Shown here piece by piece: positions 42,878 through 51,448 of a stretch of 64,000 nt of DNA. A program made the translations under genes and the position numbers. The notes beneath the pieces were generated by a model, which was not told where the DNA came from, did not search any database, and saw only the letters and a program-made list of their open reading frames with translations. Source of the DNA: JACDBE01 sp963714055 (GTDB lineage: Bacteria > Actinomycetota > Acidimicrobiia > Spongiisociales > UBA5794). Where the stretch lies: NCBI GenBank assembly GCA_963714055.1, contig OY970227.1, positions 1,674,001 to 1,738,000 on the forward strand, read 5' to 3'. Position 1 is the first letter of the stretch. Every line of letters begins with the position of its first letter.

Positions 42878-43435
42878 GTGGCCGCCATCTCGCTGATGAT
42901 GCCCCTGGGCACCAAGGCGCCCGACTTCTCGCTGCCCGACGTGACCACCGGGCAGGCCGTATCCCTGGACGACTTCGCCGCCGCCAAGGCGCTCCTGGTG
43001 ATGTTCATCTGCAACCACTGCCCGTACGTCAAGCACGTCGCCGCCGGGCTCGCCGACCTGGGCCGTGACTATGCGGGCAGCGACGTGGCCATCGTCGCCA
43101 TCAACAGCAACGACGTCGAGGCCTACCCGGAGGACCGCCCGGAGATGATGAAGGCCGAGGCCGCCGACCGGGGATACACCTTCCCGTACCTCTTCGACGA
43201 GAGCCAGGATGTCGCCCGCGCCTATTCGGCGGCGTGCACCCCCGACTTCTTCCTGTTCGGCCCGGACCGCGGCCTGGTCTACCGAGGCCGGATGGACGAG
43301 AGCCGGCCCAACTCGCTGGTCCCCGTCACCGGGGAGGAGCTGCGGGCGGCCATCGAAGCGGTACGCAGCGACCAGCCAGTGCCCGCAGACCAGTTCCCGT
43401 CGATGGGGTGCAGCATCAAGTACCGCGGCGTCTGA
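42878..43435 (+). CDS. Thioredoxin-fold protein, AhpC/TSA-like
   Basis: 185 residues from GTG 42878, with GGAGGATCC directly before. KAPDFSLPDVTTGQAVSLDD is the usual redoxin opening. MFICNHCPYVKHV holds the CxxC pair (CNHC). DESQDVARAYSAACTPDFFL with the cis-Pro loop (TPDFF) follows. This group is annotated as thioredoxin-family or redoxin proteins of unknown partner. It converges on the MFS gene, 13 bp apart. Confidence 0.9.
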   Translation: MAAISLMMPLGTKAPDFSLPDVTTGQAVSLDDFAAAKALLVMFICNHCPYVKHVAAGLADLGRDYAGSDVAIVAINSNDVEAYPEDRPEMMKAEAADRGYTFPYLFDESQDVARAYSAACTPDFFLFGPDRGLVYRGRMDESRPNSLVPVTGEELRAAIEAVRSDQPVPADQFPSMGCSIKYRGV

Positions 43436-43448
43436 GGAGTCGGCCGGC

Positions 43449-44717
43449 TCAGGCCAGGGGCACCTCGGGCTCGGGTCGCTTGGCCTCGATCGGGTCGGAC
43501 GGCGCGTGCTCCCTGCGGGCGATCAGCAGGAACGGGATGGCCAGGGCGGAGATCGCGGCGGAGACGACGTAGGAAGCGGCGTATCCCCCTACATCGGCGA
43601 CCCGACCAAGAGCAGGTTGGGCGACGACCCCGCCGGCCGAGCCCATCAGGGCATCGAACGAGAGCACCGTCGCCCGCTGTTGCGCCGGGATCAGCGGGTT
43701 GATGAAGGCCTGGCGGATCGGAATGGCGAACGCCGAGCCGAGCGCCCAGGCGACGAAGAGCCCCAGCGCCAAAGCAAAGCTGGAGGTCAATCCGATACCG
43801 AGGAGGGCGAACACTCCGGTCACCTCGGCGAAGATCACCAGACCGGTGCGGCTCCGAAACAGCCGACGCACGTAGGGCACCAGCAGCCCGCCGGCAACCT
43901 GGGAGCCGCCCACCGCAGCCGCCGCCAGCCCAGCGATCCCGAAGGCCGTCTCGTCGCCGTACAGCTCGAGCAGATAAGGCTGCATGGCGTAGAAGGCGTA
44001 GACGGCCACCCCGAAGGTGAACGGTGCCGCCAGCATCAGCATCCTGATCGGCCGTTGCTTCCACCCGACGTCGATGCTGGCTCTGACCAAACGACGCACC
44101 TCCTCGACCGGACCGCCGCGGCGCTCGGGGGAGAACCCGAGGTCGTGCATGCGCCACAGGGCCACCACCACCGTGACCCCGAGCAGGGCGGCACGGACCA
44201 GGTAAGGCACGCCCAGGTTGGTCGCCTGGGCAATGAACCCGCCGCCGATCGATCCGATCAGCACGGCGACCCCGGCGACCGCCTGGCCTCGGGCGAACAC
44301 AGACTCCAGGGGACCGGTGTAGCCGGTCGCGCCCAGTGCATCGACCAACCACGCCTCGGTCGCCCCCGAGAAGAACGTGAAACCCAGCCCGATGACCACC
44401 GAGGCGAGCGCCCATCCCCAGAGCGGCGCCTCGATCTGCCACATCAACAGGTACAGCAACGTGGACACCAGCAATGTGGTTGCACCGAGGACGAAGGACA
44501 TCCGGCGCCCCCGGGTGTCGGCGACGATGCCGGTGGGCACCTCGAACAGCACCATCCCGGCCGTGAAGAAGGCGTTGGCGGTGAACGCCTGGGTGTTGCT
44601 CAGCCCGGCGTCGAGCAGGAACAGCGTGTTGATGCCCCAGATCATCGACGCCGCCAGCACGGTGAGAAGCGTGAGCAGCAGGTAGGTCCGTTGCACGGTC
44701 CGGGCCTCAGGAGGCAT
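43449..44717 (-). CDS. MFS transporter
   Basis: 422 residues, about 12 membrane helices. The motif after helix 2 is VADTRGRRMSFVLGA, a form of the MFS loop 2-3 signature (GxxxDRxGRR). Helix-rich segments include LLLTLLTVLAASMIWGINTL and ASVVIGLGFTFFSGATEAWL. Substrate unknown. It lies just after the ECF S-component gene but has its own TAGTGT box 7 nt before the ATG, so it may not belong to the B12 operon. Confidence 0.9.
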   Translation of the reverse strand: MPPEARTVQRTYLLLTLLTVLAASMIWGINTLFLLDAGLSNTQAFTANAFFTAGMVLFEVPTGIVADTRGRRMSFVLGATTLLVSTLLYLLMWQIEAPLWGWALASVVIGLGFTFFSGATEAWLVDALGATGYTGPLESVFARGQAVAGVAVLIGSIGGGFIAQATNLGVPYLVRAALLGVTVVVALWRMHDLGFSPERRGGPVEEVRRLVRASIDVGWKQRPIRMLMLAAPFTFGVAVYAFYAMQPYLLELYGDETAFGIAGLAAAAVGGSQVAGGLLVPYVRRLFRSRTGLVIFAEVTGVFALLGIGLTSSFALALGLFVAWALGSAFAIPIRQAFINPLIPAQQRATVLSFDALMGSAGGVVAQPALGRVADVGGYAASYVVSAAISALAIPFLLIARREHAPSDPIEAKRPEPEVPLA

Positions 44718-44724
44718 GCGCCCG

Positions 44725-44730
44725 ACACTA
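44725..44730 (-). promoter_or_regulatory. Leaderless-type -10 box
   Basis: TAGTGT on the minus strand, 7 nt before the MFS ATG. It overlaps the last codons of the S-component gene. Confidence 0.45.
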
Positions 44731-45555
44731 CCGGCGGAGGGCCGACGATCCTTCGGTCTCCGACGTCTCGAACCGGACGGGCGCGTCGAAGGCGAAACGG
44801 CGATCGGCCCGGCGCAACGCCCCGAGCACGGCGCTACCGACCAGCACGATGAGCACCGCGTTGGTGACCGCCCTGCCCACCTCCCAGCCCAGCGAGGTCA
44901 CCAGCGAGTAGGCGATCAACCGGCGCACGTTCTCGCCCAGCGGGGCGCCGGGGACGAACGAGATCTCGGTGCCGGTGCCGAGAACGAACGGCCACGACCA
45001 GAGGTTCATCAGCAACCCGAACACCAGGGCGCTCACCCCGCCGTAGGCGGCGAGCAAGGCGATCTCCGCCCGTCCCCGTGCCCGCGGGAGCAGACCGGCG
45101 CCCATCCCCACCCACGAGGCGGCGAGCATCTGGAACGGGAGCCACGGCCCCACCCCGGCGGTGAGCAGCGCCGAGCCGAACAGCGTGGTGGATCCCAGGA
45201 CGAAGCCGAAACCCGGGCCGAACACCCGGCCCCCGAGGATGAGCAGGAAGAACACGGTCTCGACGCCCCCCAGCCCGGCTCCCAACGGACGAAGGGCTGC
45301 CCCGAGGGCGGAGAGGATGCCGAGCATCGCCACCGCCTTGGTGTCGATGCCGCCCGAGCCCATCTCGGCGAGGACGACGGCGATGACCACCGGCACCACG
45401 GCCACGAACAGGAACGGGGCGTCGGTCGCGTGGGCCACCAGCATGCTGCCCGGCTCCACCAGCAGCGGCCAGGCGAAGGCGAGGAGACCGGCCACCGACG
45501 CCACCACGAGGATCGCCGACGTCCGCCACCCCGTGGGCACCACCCGGGCGGTCAC
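44728..45555 (-). CDS. ECF transporter S component, likely cobalamin-specific
   Basis: 275 residues from GTG 45555, overlapping the ATPase stop (GTGA). About eight hydrophobic segments (FLFVAVVPVVIAVVLAEM, VETVFFLLILGGRVFGPG, FGFVLGSTTLFGSALLTAG). Substrate-binding S components have six helices; the extra N-terminal segment (SAILVVASVAGLLAFAWPLL) resembles the CbrT-type form reported for B12 ECF systems (known by name, match not verified). The cobalamin riboswitch of the operon supports B12 or a corrinoid as ligand. Confidence 0.8.
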   Translation of the reverse strand: MTARVVPTGWRTSAILVVASVAGLLAFAWPLLVEPGSMLVAHATDAPFLFVAVVPVVIAVVLAEMGSGGIDTKAVAMLGILSALGAALRPLGAGLGGVETVFFLLILGGRVFGPGFGFVLGSTTLFGSALLTAGVGPWLPFQMLAASWVGMGAGLLPRARGRAEIALLAAYGGVSALVFGLLMNLWSWPFVLGTGTEISFVPGAPLGENVRRLIAYSLVTSLGWEVGRAVTNAVLIVLVGSAVLGALRRADRRFAFDAPVRFETSETEGSSALRR

Positions 45556-47162
45556 GGCGAGGGCTCGCCGAGGGCGGCAGCGATCTCGTCCACGGTGAGC
45601 CATGGATCGGGCCGCATCACCCGGGCCACCTGGGGCGAGAACGCCGGGGAGGCGGTGAGCGCCGAGGCGGTCGGCCCGTCTGCCACCACCTCCCCCTGTG
45701 CCATCACCACCACCCGGGTGGCGGTGGCGGCGGCGAACTCGACGTCGTGGGTGGCTACCACCACGGCCGTGCCCTCGGTGGCGAGCGAGCGGAGCACGCC
45801 GGTGAGGTGCCGCTTGGCGGCGTAGTCGAGCCCCCGGGTCGGTTCGTCGAGCAGCAGCACCCGCGGCGAGGCGGCGAGCTGGATGGCGAGGACCAGCGCC
45901 AGCCGCTGGCCCTCCGACAGGTCGCCGGGATGCCGGTCGCCAGGTACGTCGGGGAGGATCCGGTCGAGGAGGCGGCGGCACGATCCCGGGTCGACGGCGG
46001 ACTCGGCGTCTCCGGCGGCGCACTCCTCGTCCACCGAGTCGGCGAAGAGCAGGTCCGACGGGTCGTGCGGCACCAGGGCGACCAGGCGTCGCGCTACCGC
46101 CGGCGGGGTCCCCGCCGGGTCCTCGCCGTCGACCGCCACCGAGCCGGCGGCCCGACGCCCCGAGCCCTGGACCGCCCAGAGCAGCGAGGTCTTGCCCGAC
46201 CCGTTGCGACCCATCAGGGCGACGACCTCTCCCTCACCGACCTCGAGGTCGACCGACCGCACCGCCGTGTTCGTGCCGTGGGTGACCACGAGGCCCCTGG
46301 TGACCAGCACGGTCGCTCCTGGGCCGGCCGGGCTGACCGGGGGGGTGACGCCGTGGAGGCGGCGGCGCAGATCGCCGGCGTGGCGTCTGGCCTGGCGGAT
46401 GCTCAGCGGCACCGGGTCCCACCCGGCCAGCCGACCCAGCATCACCACCGGAGGCGCGATCGGCGAGGCGGCGAGCACCGACTCTGCCGGGCCGGCGGTA
46501 GCCCCGCCGGAGCCGTCGAGCGCGATCACCAGGTCGGCGTACTGCACGACGCGTTCCAGGCGATGCTCCGCCATCACCACCGTCATCGCCAGGTCGTGCA
46601 CCAGCCGGGTGACCGCGGCGAGTACCTCCTCCGAGGCGGTCGGGTCGAGCGCCGAGGTCGGCTCGTCGAGCACCAGCACCCGCGGGTGGGGGGTGAGCAC
46701 GGCACCGATGGCGACCCGCTGCTGCTCGCCGCCGGACAGGGAAGCCACCGCCCGGTCACGCAGGTGGGCGATCCCCAGCAGGTCGAGGGTCTCTTCCACC
46801 CTGCGGCGCATCACCGCCGGGGGAAGGCCCAACTGCTCCATCCCGTAGGCGAGCTCCTCCTCGACCACGTCGGTGACGAAACCGGCGGCGGGATGCTGCG
46901 GAACCACGCCCACCAGGTCGGCCATCTCCCTGGTCGTGTGGACGGCGGTGTCCCGCCCGTCGACGGTGACCCGACCGGCAAGGGTCCCGCCGGTGAAGCG
47001 GGGCACCTGGCCGTTGACCGTCCCCAGCAGGGTGGACTTCCCCGAGCCGGTGGGGCCGATGACCAGGGCCAGCTCACCTTCGGGGACCGCCAGGTCGAGA
47101 TCGCGGAGAGTCGCCCGGGGGGCACCGGCGTAGGTGACCGACAGCCCGTCGAAGCGGATCAT
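45552..47162 (-). CDS. ECF transporter ATPase, fused A-A'
   Basis: 536 residues from ATG 47160-47162, overlapping the T-component stop (ATGA). Two ABC domains: first with Walker A GPTGSGKST, signature LSGGEQQRV and Walker B VLVLDEPTSALDP; second with GRNGSGKTS, a LSEGQRLAL signature and LLLDEPTRGLDYAA. Both are fully active types, as expected for EcfA-EcfA'. In separate-gene systems these are two proteins; fusion is common in actinobacteria. Q-helix residues for T binding cannot be verified here. Confidence 0.94.
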   Translation of the reverse strand: MIRFDGLSVTYAGAPRATLRDLDLAVPEGELALVIGPTGSGKSTLLGTVNGQVPRFTGGTLAGRVTVDGRDTAVHTTREMADLVGVVPQHPAAGFVTDVVEEELAYGMEQLGLPPAVMRRRVEETLDLLGIAHLRDRAVASLSGGEQQRVAIGAVLTPHPRVLVLDEPTSALDPTASEEVLAAVTRLVHDLAMTVVMAEHRLERVVQYADLVIALDGSGGATAGPAESVLAASPIAPPVVMLGRLAGWDPVPLSIRQARRHAGDLRRRLHGVTPPVSPAGPGATVLVTRGLVVTHGTNTAVRSVDLEVGEGEVVALMGRNGSGKTSLLWAVQGSGRRAAGSVAVDGEDPAGTPPAVARRLVALVPHDPSDLLFADSVDEECAAGDAESAVDPGSCRRLLDRILPDVPGDRHPGDLSEGQRLALVLAIQLAASPRVLLLDEPTRGLDYAAKRHLTGVLRSLATEGTAVVVATHDVEFAAATATRVVVMAQGEVVADGPTASALTASPAFSPQVARVMRPDPWLTVDEIAAALGEPSP

Positions 47163-48263
47163 GGGGCGCTCACCTCGCCGGACATCGCCGGCCGGCGGCT
47201 CCGTGCCGGCGCCAGGTGAGGGACCGCGGGCAACGCAGCCACCCCCACCGCCACGGTTGCCGGCACGCTCAGCGGCGGCCAATCCGACGGCGATGGGAAG
47301 AGGGCGGACGGATCGGCCGCCCCGGCGAGAATCACCCCGACGGCGGCAACCAGGCCGCAGCCGGCCACGAACCACTCAGGTCCCTCCCAGGGGTCGGGGC
47401 GGTAGGCGGTGGCTCCCACCCCCCGTCCGGCCACGGCGAAGCCGAGCATGGCCACGCCGAGGCCGGCCAGCAACACGGGGATGCCGAGCCACCACGCGGC
47501 AGTGCCGTCCATCAGCCCGTAGGTGCCCACCGCCACGCCCGCCAGCCCGGCCAGCACCAGGCCCGTGGTGAAGGCACGCCGCCGCCCCGGCGTCGCCTCC
47601 CGGCCGTAGCCCCTTGCCTCCATGGAGCCGGCCAGGACCAGGGCCCTGGTGGTTGCGCCCTCGAGCACCGGCATCACGGTGCGACGGACCAGATGCCGGC
47701 CCCCGCCCGGGTGCCCGCGCAGCCGCTGCGCCCGGCGCACCCGACGGGCACTCTCGACCAGCTGCGGGGCGAAGCCGACCGCCACCACCAGGGCCGCCCC
47801 CAGGTCGTGGAGCGCCCGCGGCACGGATCGCAGCAACCGTTTGGCGTCGGCCAGGGCATTGGCGGCGCCAACACAGATGAGCATGGCGGCCAGCCGGAGG
47901 CCGTCGTAGAGGGCGCCGACCACGCTCTCCACCGTCACCGGCCCGCCGAGGGTCACCCCCGCCATCCACTCCGGCAGCGTCGCCTCGGGGAGCGTGAACA
48001 GGACCGCGCCCGGGCACGATGCCACCGAGCACCACCCGGAAGGAGACCCGGAGGATCACCACGAACAGCCCGGCCCAGAGGTAGTAGCGGAACCCCCTGG
48101 CCCACACCGTGTCCGAGCGGTGCACCGCAACCACCAGAGAGGCCACGGCGATGATGAGGAGCAGGAGCAGCGGGTTGGTGGTGCGGCTGGCGGCGGTGGC
48201 GAGACCGAGCGCCCACAACCACCACGAGCCCGGGTGCAGACGCCTTCCCGGTACGGTGGTCAC
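47159..48263 (-). CDS. ECF transporter T component (CbiQ/EcfT), one frameshift
   Basis: About 367 residues across a +1 shift near 48007-48014. From GTG 48263 (overlapping the DUF4430 stop) the frame gives LGLATAASRTTNPLLLLLII and ends GGIVPG; dropping one base continues AVLFTLPEATLPEWM in the second frame to 47159. The second part has the coupling motif region with SMEARGYGRE (EcfT ARG signature) and four more helices. Length exceeds a minimal EcfT by a C-terminal two-helix extension. Conservation on both sides suggests a consensus error. Confidence 0.88.
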
Positions 48264-48921
48264 GGCTCGCCGTCGATGTCGCCGCGGCGCCGGGCATGGC
48301 GGTAGCCGACCACGGCGAGGGCGGCCACCACCCCGATTCCGATCGCCGTCGCCCACGGGAAGCCGGGGGGAGGATCGGCTGTATCGACCGGCTCCGGGGC
48401 GCCGACCGGGCCGAGCTCGGTGGGATCGAGCCCGGGTGGCGCTGGGGTGGTGGCCTCCCCGTCGACGAAGGACCATCCCTCGACCGACCCCACCTCGGGT
48501 TCCCGGGTGGCGGCGCCCTCGGTGGCGTAGCGCCACCCACCCGAATCCACGGTCCAGTAGGCCCAGTAGAAGTCGGCCGGCGGGTCGTCGGCGCAGGTCT
48601 CCTCGCCGGGAGTGGGGAGGCCGTCGATGCGGCACAGCATGCCGGGAGTGGTGGCCACCGCCTCGACCGAGAACCCGGCGGCGACCAGGGCGTCGAACCC
48701 CGACTGCGGGGAACCGGGGGCGCAGCCCACCGCCAGCTCGCCGTCGAGCGCGGTGGCGTCGACCACCACCGTCACCCCGTCGTCACCCGGGCACACGCCC
48801 GCTGCCTGGGCAGCGGTGTGCCAGGGGCCGATCGAGGGCGCGGGGCCAGCAGCCCGATGACCAGGGCGGCGAGCGACCACCGGCGAAGGCGGGAGCCATC
48901 CACCGCGGCCGGCGCGCTCAC
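48260..48921 (-). CDS. DUF4430 protein with signal and membrane anchor, one frameshift
   Basis: About 220 residues. From GTG 48921 the first frame gives a signal-like helix (RRWSLAALVIGLLAP); a -1 shift near 48836-48846 continues PSIGPWHTAAQAAGVCPGDD. DUF4430 domain: VTVVVDATALDGELAVGC, GFDALVAAGFSVEAVATTPG, then DFYWAYWTVDSGGWRYATEG. A C-terminal helix (WATAIGIGVVAALAVVGY) and RHARRR stop-transfer anchor it. DUF4430 is the beta domain of transcobalamin and intrinsic factor. It lies between the toroid lipoprotein and EcfT in the riboswitch operon. Confidence 0.82.
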
Positions 48922-49022
48922 CAGCGTCCAGTCGAGGCGCCCTCGGCATTGCTCACGCCGCCTTCGGCGGTGGTCATGGCGCCTCGGCCGAGGCGCTCAT
49001 CGCAGCACGGCGAGGGTCGGGA

Positions 49023-50091
49023 TCACGAGCCGGCCGCCTCGATCTCGTCCAAGGCCGGAGCGCCGAAGGCGAGCATCCCCTGGATGGTGGCGAAGGCGTT
49101 GCCTTGGGCCTCGTCGGCGGTGAACTTGATCGACCCAGCGGCGTCCGCCGGCTCATCGACCTGGAGGCCGGCGACGAAGTCGGCGGCGCCGTCGGCGGCC
49201 TCGTCCTCGCCGGCGGCGCGGAGCGCCTGGGCGGCAACTGCGGTGCTGTTGGCGTTGGCGGCGCCGAAGGAGCTGATCGACCCGTCCTCCGCCTGCCAGT
49301 CGAGGATCCAGGCGGCGGCCGCCTCGGCGGCCTCGACCTCGCCGCCGGCGAGCAGCGCCTGGAGGGCGATGGCGGTGGTGTCCGGGTCCTCCTCGCCGGT
49401 TGCGGCGGGGCATGCGCCGGAGAAGGTGAAGTCGCCGCCGTCACACTGGGTCGACACCAGCCAGCCGGCGGCGCCGTCGGGCACACCTCTGTCGGTGGCG
49501 GCCAGCCCGAGGATGGCGTACGCCTGGTCGTACACGCTCGCCCCGGTGAACTGACCGTCCGTACCGACCAGGGCGCGGAGCTCGGCCTCGACGTCGTGGC
49601 CCTCGATGAACGTGGCCGGGTCCTCGCCGCGCACCTCGATGGCGAGCAGGACCTTGCCCAGCAGTCCGGGGGTGACCGACGCCGGGTCGCCGAACAGGGT
49701 GTCGGCCTGGGCGGCCAGGGCGTCGAGGGCGGCGGCCGCTGTCTCGTCCTCGGTGCCCACCGCGGTCAGGCCGATGGCGATGTCGGCGTTGACCGCCGGC
49801 CCGAAGTCGGCCCAGTCCGGCGACGGCTCGGCGAACTCGCGGGCCACCCAGCCGGCGGCGGCTTCGGCCTCGGCGGATGTGGCGACCCCGGCCGTGGAGT
49901 CGGTCGCCGCCGATGGAGTCGGTCGCCGCCGAGGTGTCGGTCGCCGCCGAGGTGTCGGTCGCCGCGGAGGTGTCGGCCTCGGACGCCGAGTCGGATCCGC
50001 ACGCAACGGCCGCCAGCACGATGGCGGCGGCGACGATCAACCGTCGCCAGGGTGACGTGCCGGGTGGGGTGGATGGGGGTTCGGTGGGCAC
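49023..50091 (-). CDS. Lipoprotein with alpha/alpha-toroid (transcobalamin-like) repeats, one frameshift
   Basis: About 355 residues. GTG 50091 follows AGGAGG by 9 nt. Signal peptide with lipobox VAAAIVLAAVAC; then an S/A/T/D linker encoded by 18-nt repeats where the frame shifts by +1 (49911-49930). The mature part has repeated helix pairs of the prenyltransferase/squalene-cyclase/transcobalamin toroid (SVYDQAYAILGLAATD, DTTAIALQALLAGGE, NSTAVAAQALRAAGEDEA). Animal transcobalamin joins such a toroid to a DUF4430 beta domain; here the DUF4430 is the next gene. It is likely the outer corrinoid receptor of the ECF system. Confidence 0.82.
49911..49975. repeat. Tandem 18-nt units in the lipoprotein linker
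   Basis: Three to four copies of GGTCGCCGCCGAGGTGTC; the first copy is 19 nt, which creates the +1 frameshift in the lipoprotein gene. Encodes a TDTSAA repeat. Confidence 0.75.
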
Positions 50092-50103
50092 GGGTACGTG
50101 CCT

Positions 50104-50144
50104 CCTCTCAAGGTGCGGGTCCAAGACGGACCCGATTCGAGAGG
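50104..50144 (-). promoter_or_regulatory. Hairpin that masks the lipoprotein ribosome site
   Basis: In the mRNA CCTCTC (50139-50144) pairs with GAGAGG (50104-50109), which is the first part of GAGAGGAGG, the ribosome site. An inner CGGGTCC/GGACCCG stem (50116-50134) with a 5-nt loop supports it. This fits a translational expression platform for the upstream riboswitch. Confidence 0.6.
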
Positions 50145-50164
50145 TGCCGTATCCCGTGCCGGGA

Positions 50165-50188
50165 GGGAGCCCATCGTCCCGGGCTCCC
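50165..50188 (-). promoter_or_regulatory. Second leader hairpin below the riboswitch
   Basis: GGGAGCCC and GGGCTCCC: perfect 8-bp stem with an 8-nt loop between the aptamer and the ribosome-site hairpin. May be part of the switching structure. Confidence 0.45.
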
Positions 50189-50220
50189 GTCCCGTAGACC
50201 TCGACGGATGGAGCCGCTGC

Positions 50221-50335
50221 CCGGGGCAGGTGCTCCGGCTCGCCGCCATCGGGTTCCCGGTGGCGGCCTACGGTTGCGGGTCAGCGCCGGACTTCGACCG
50301 GCTTCCCCTGCTTCGAGCGTCAGTTGTCACGCCAC
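50221..50335 (-). ncRNA. Cobalamin riboswitch aptamer
   Basis: On the minus strand the leader has the class core: GCAGGGGAAGCCGGT, then CGAAGTCCGGC, GCTGACCCGCAACCGTAGG, a CCGCCA/TGGCGG arm, and the 3' B12-box-like GAGCCGGAGCACCTGCC (near 50225-50241). Order, spacing and sequence match the AdoCbl riboswitch consensus (GGGAA.., GGTxxxAATTCC, GCxGxCCCGCxACTGT, GAGxCAGGAxACCTGCC). It ends about 130 nt before the lipoprotein GTG. Boundaries are approximate. Confidence 0.92.
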
Positions 50336-50358
50336 CCCGGGGGTGAGGTGACCGCCCG

Positions 50359-50364
50359 AGGATA
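50359..50364 (-). promoter_or_regulatory. Probable -10 box of the B12 operon
   Basis: TATCCT on the minus strand; transcription would begin near 50352, giving a leader of about 260 nt that includes the riboswitch. Confidence 0.45.
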
Positions 50365-50399
50365 GCCACCGGGCCGACCGGGCCGACGAGGGCCTCCGG

Positions 50400-50405
50400 T
50401 AGTCT
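50400..50405 (+). promoter_or_regulatory. Leaderless-type -10 box
   Basis: TAGTCT, 8 nt before the ligase ATG at 50414. Confidence 0.45.
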
Positions 50406-50413
50406 CCACGCCG

Positions 50414-51442
50414 ATGTCCTGGCCCTTCCCGCCGCCGATCAAGCCGATGCTGGCCAAGGCCAAGGAGACCCCGCCCGCTCCGCCGGGGTGGGTCTACGAG
50501 CCGAAGTGGGACGGGTTCCGGGCGATCATCTGGGCCGACGGCGACCGGCGCATCGATTCGCGCACCGGCAAGGACCTGCTCCGCTACTTCCCGGAACTGG
50601 AACCCGCCGCCGCCGAGCTGCCGCCGGGCACTGTGGTCGATGCCGAGATCGTGGTGGTGGTCGACGATGTCACCGAGTTCGAGACGCTCCAGCAGCGCAT
50701 CCACCCGGCGGCGTCCCGGGTCAACATGCTCGCCGAGCAGACCCCCGCCGAGCTGGTGGTCTTCGACCTGCTCGCCCTCGGCGGTGTCGACCTACGCAAG
50801 GAGCCGCAGTCTGCCCGACGGGCCCGCCTCGAAGGCATCGCCGGCGACCTGGGCGGGCAGTGGCACCTGACCCCTTCGACCGACGACCTCGACGTCGCCA
50901 CCCGCTGGTTCACCGAGTACGAGGCCGCCGGGTGCGACGGCATCATCGCCAAGGCGGCCGCCGGCTCGTACCTCGAGGGCAAGCGCGACTGGATCAAGTG
51001 GAAGCACCGCCGCGAGGCCGATTGCGTCGTCGGCGGCTACCGGGTCCACAAGGACGGCGACAAGATCGGCTCGATCCTGCTCGGGCTCTACGACGACGAG
51101 GGCAACTTCAGCTTCGTCGGGCACTGTTCGGGGTTCTCCGACCACGACCGGGTCGAGCTGCTCCGCCGCTTCGAGCAGCTCCGCACCGACGAGAGCTTCG
51201 GGGGCGACGACATGGTCCGCGTTCCAGGGGCGCAGAGCCGCTGGTCGACCGGGAAGGAGCTCGACTGGGTGCCGGTCGAGCCCGGGGTGGTCGTCCAGGT
51301 CGGCTACGACCAGATAGAGGGCATCCGGTTCCGCCACGCCACCCGGTTCGAGCGCTGGCGACCGGACAAGCCCGCCGAAGAGTGCACCCTCGACCAGTTG
51401 CAGCGGCCCGAGGGAGCCGGCTTCACCGACGTGGTGGGTTGA
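50414..51442 (+). CDS. ligC: ATP-dependent DNA ligase, LigC type
   Basis: 342 residues. Catalytic Lys31 in EPKWDGFRA takes the AMP; motif III VVDAEIVVV, motif IV GCDGIIAKAA and motif V DWIKWKHRREADCVV are in order. The C-terminal OB fold ends in RHATRFERWRPDKPAEEC (motif VI-like). Length and pattern fit the mycobacterial LigC group, used in base excision repair and as NHEJ backup. No Ku or LigD is adjacent. It diverges from the B12 operon. Confidence 0.93.
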   Translation: MSWPFPPPIKPMLAKAKETPPAPPGWVYEPKWDGFRAIIWADGDRRIDSRTGKDLLRYFPELEPAAAELPPGTVVDAEIVVVVDDVTEFETLQQRIHPAASRVNMLAEQTPAELVVFDLLALGGVDLRKEPQSARRARLEGIAGDLGGQWHLTPSTDDLDVATRWFTEYEAAGCDGIIAKAAAGSYLEGKRDWIKWKHRREADCVVGGYRVHKDGDKIGSILLGLYDDEGNFSFVGHCSGFSDHDRVELLRRFEQLRTDESFGGDDMVRVPGAQSRWSTGKELDWVPVEPGVVVQVGYDQIEGIRFRHATRFERWRPDKPAEECTLDQLQRPEGAGFTDVVG

Positions 51443-51448
51443 TCCGGC

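Noticed and set aside
43449..44717. MFS transporter as a sixth gene of the B12 operon
   Set aside because: It has its own leaderless-type -10 inside the end of the S-component gene and no feature linking it to corrinoids; co-transcription remains possible but is not supported.
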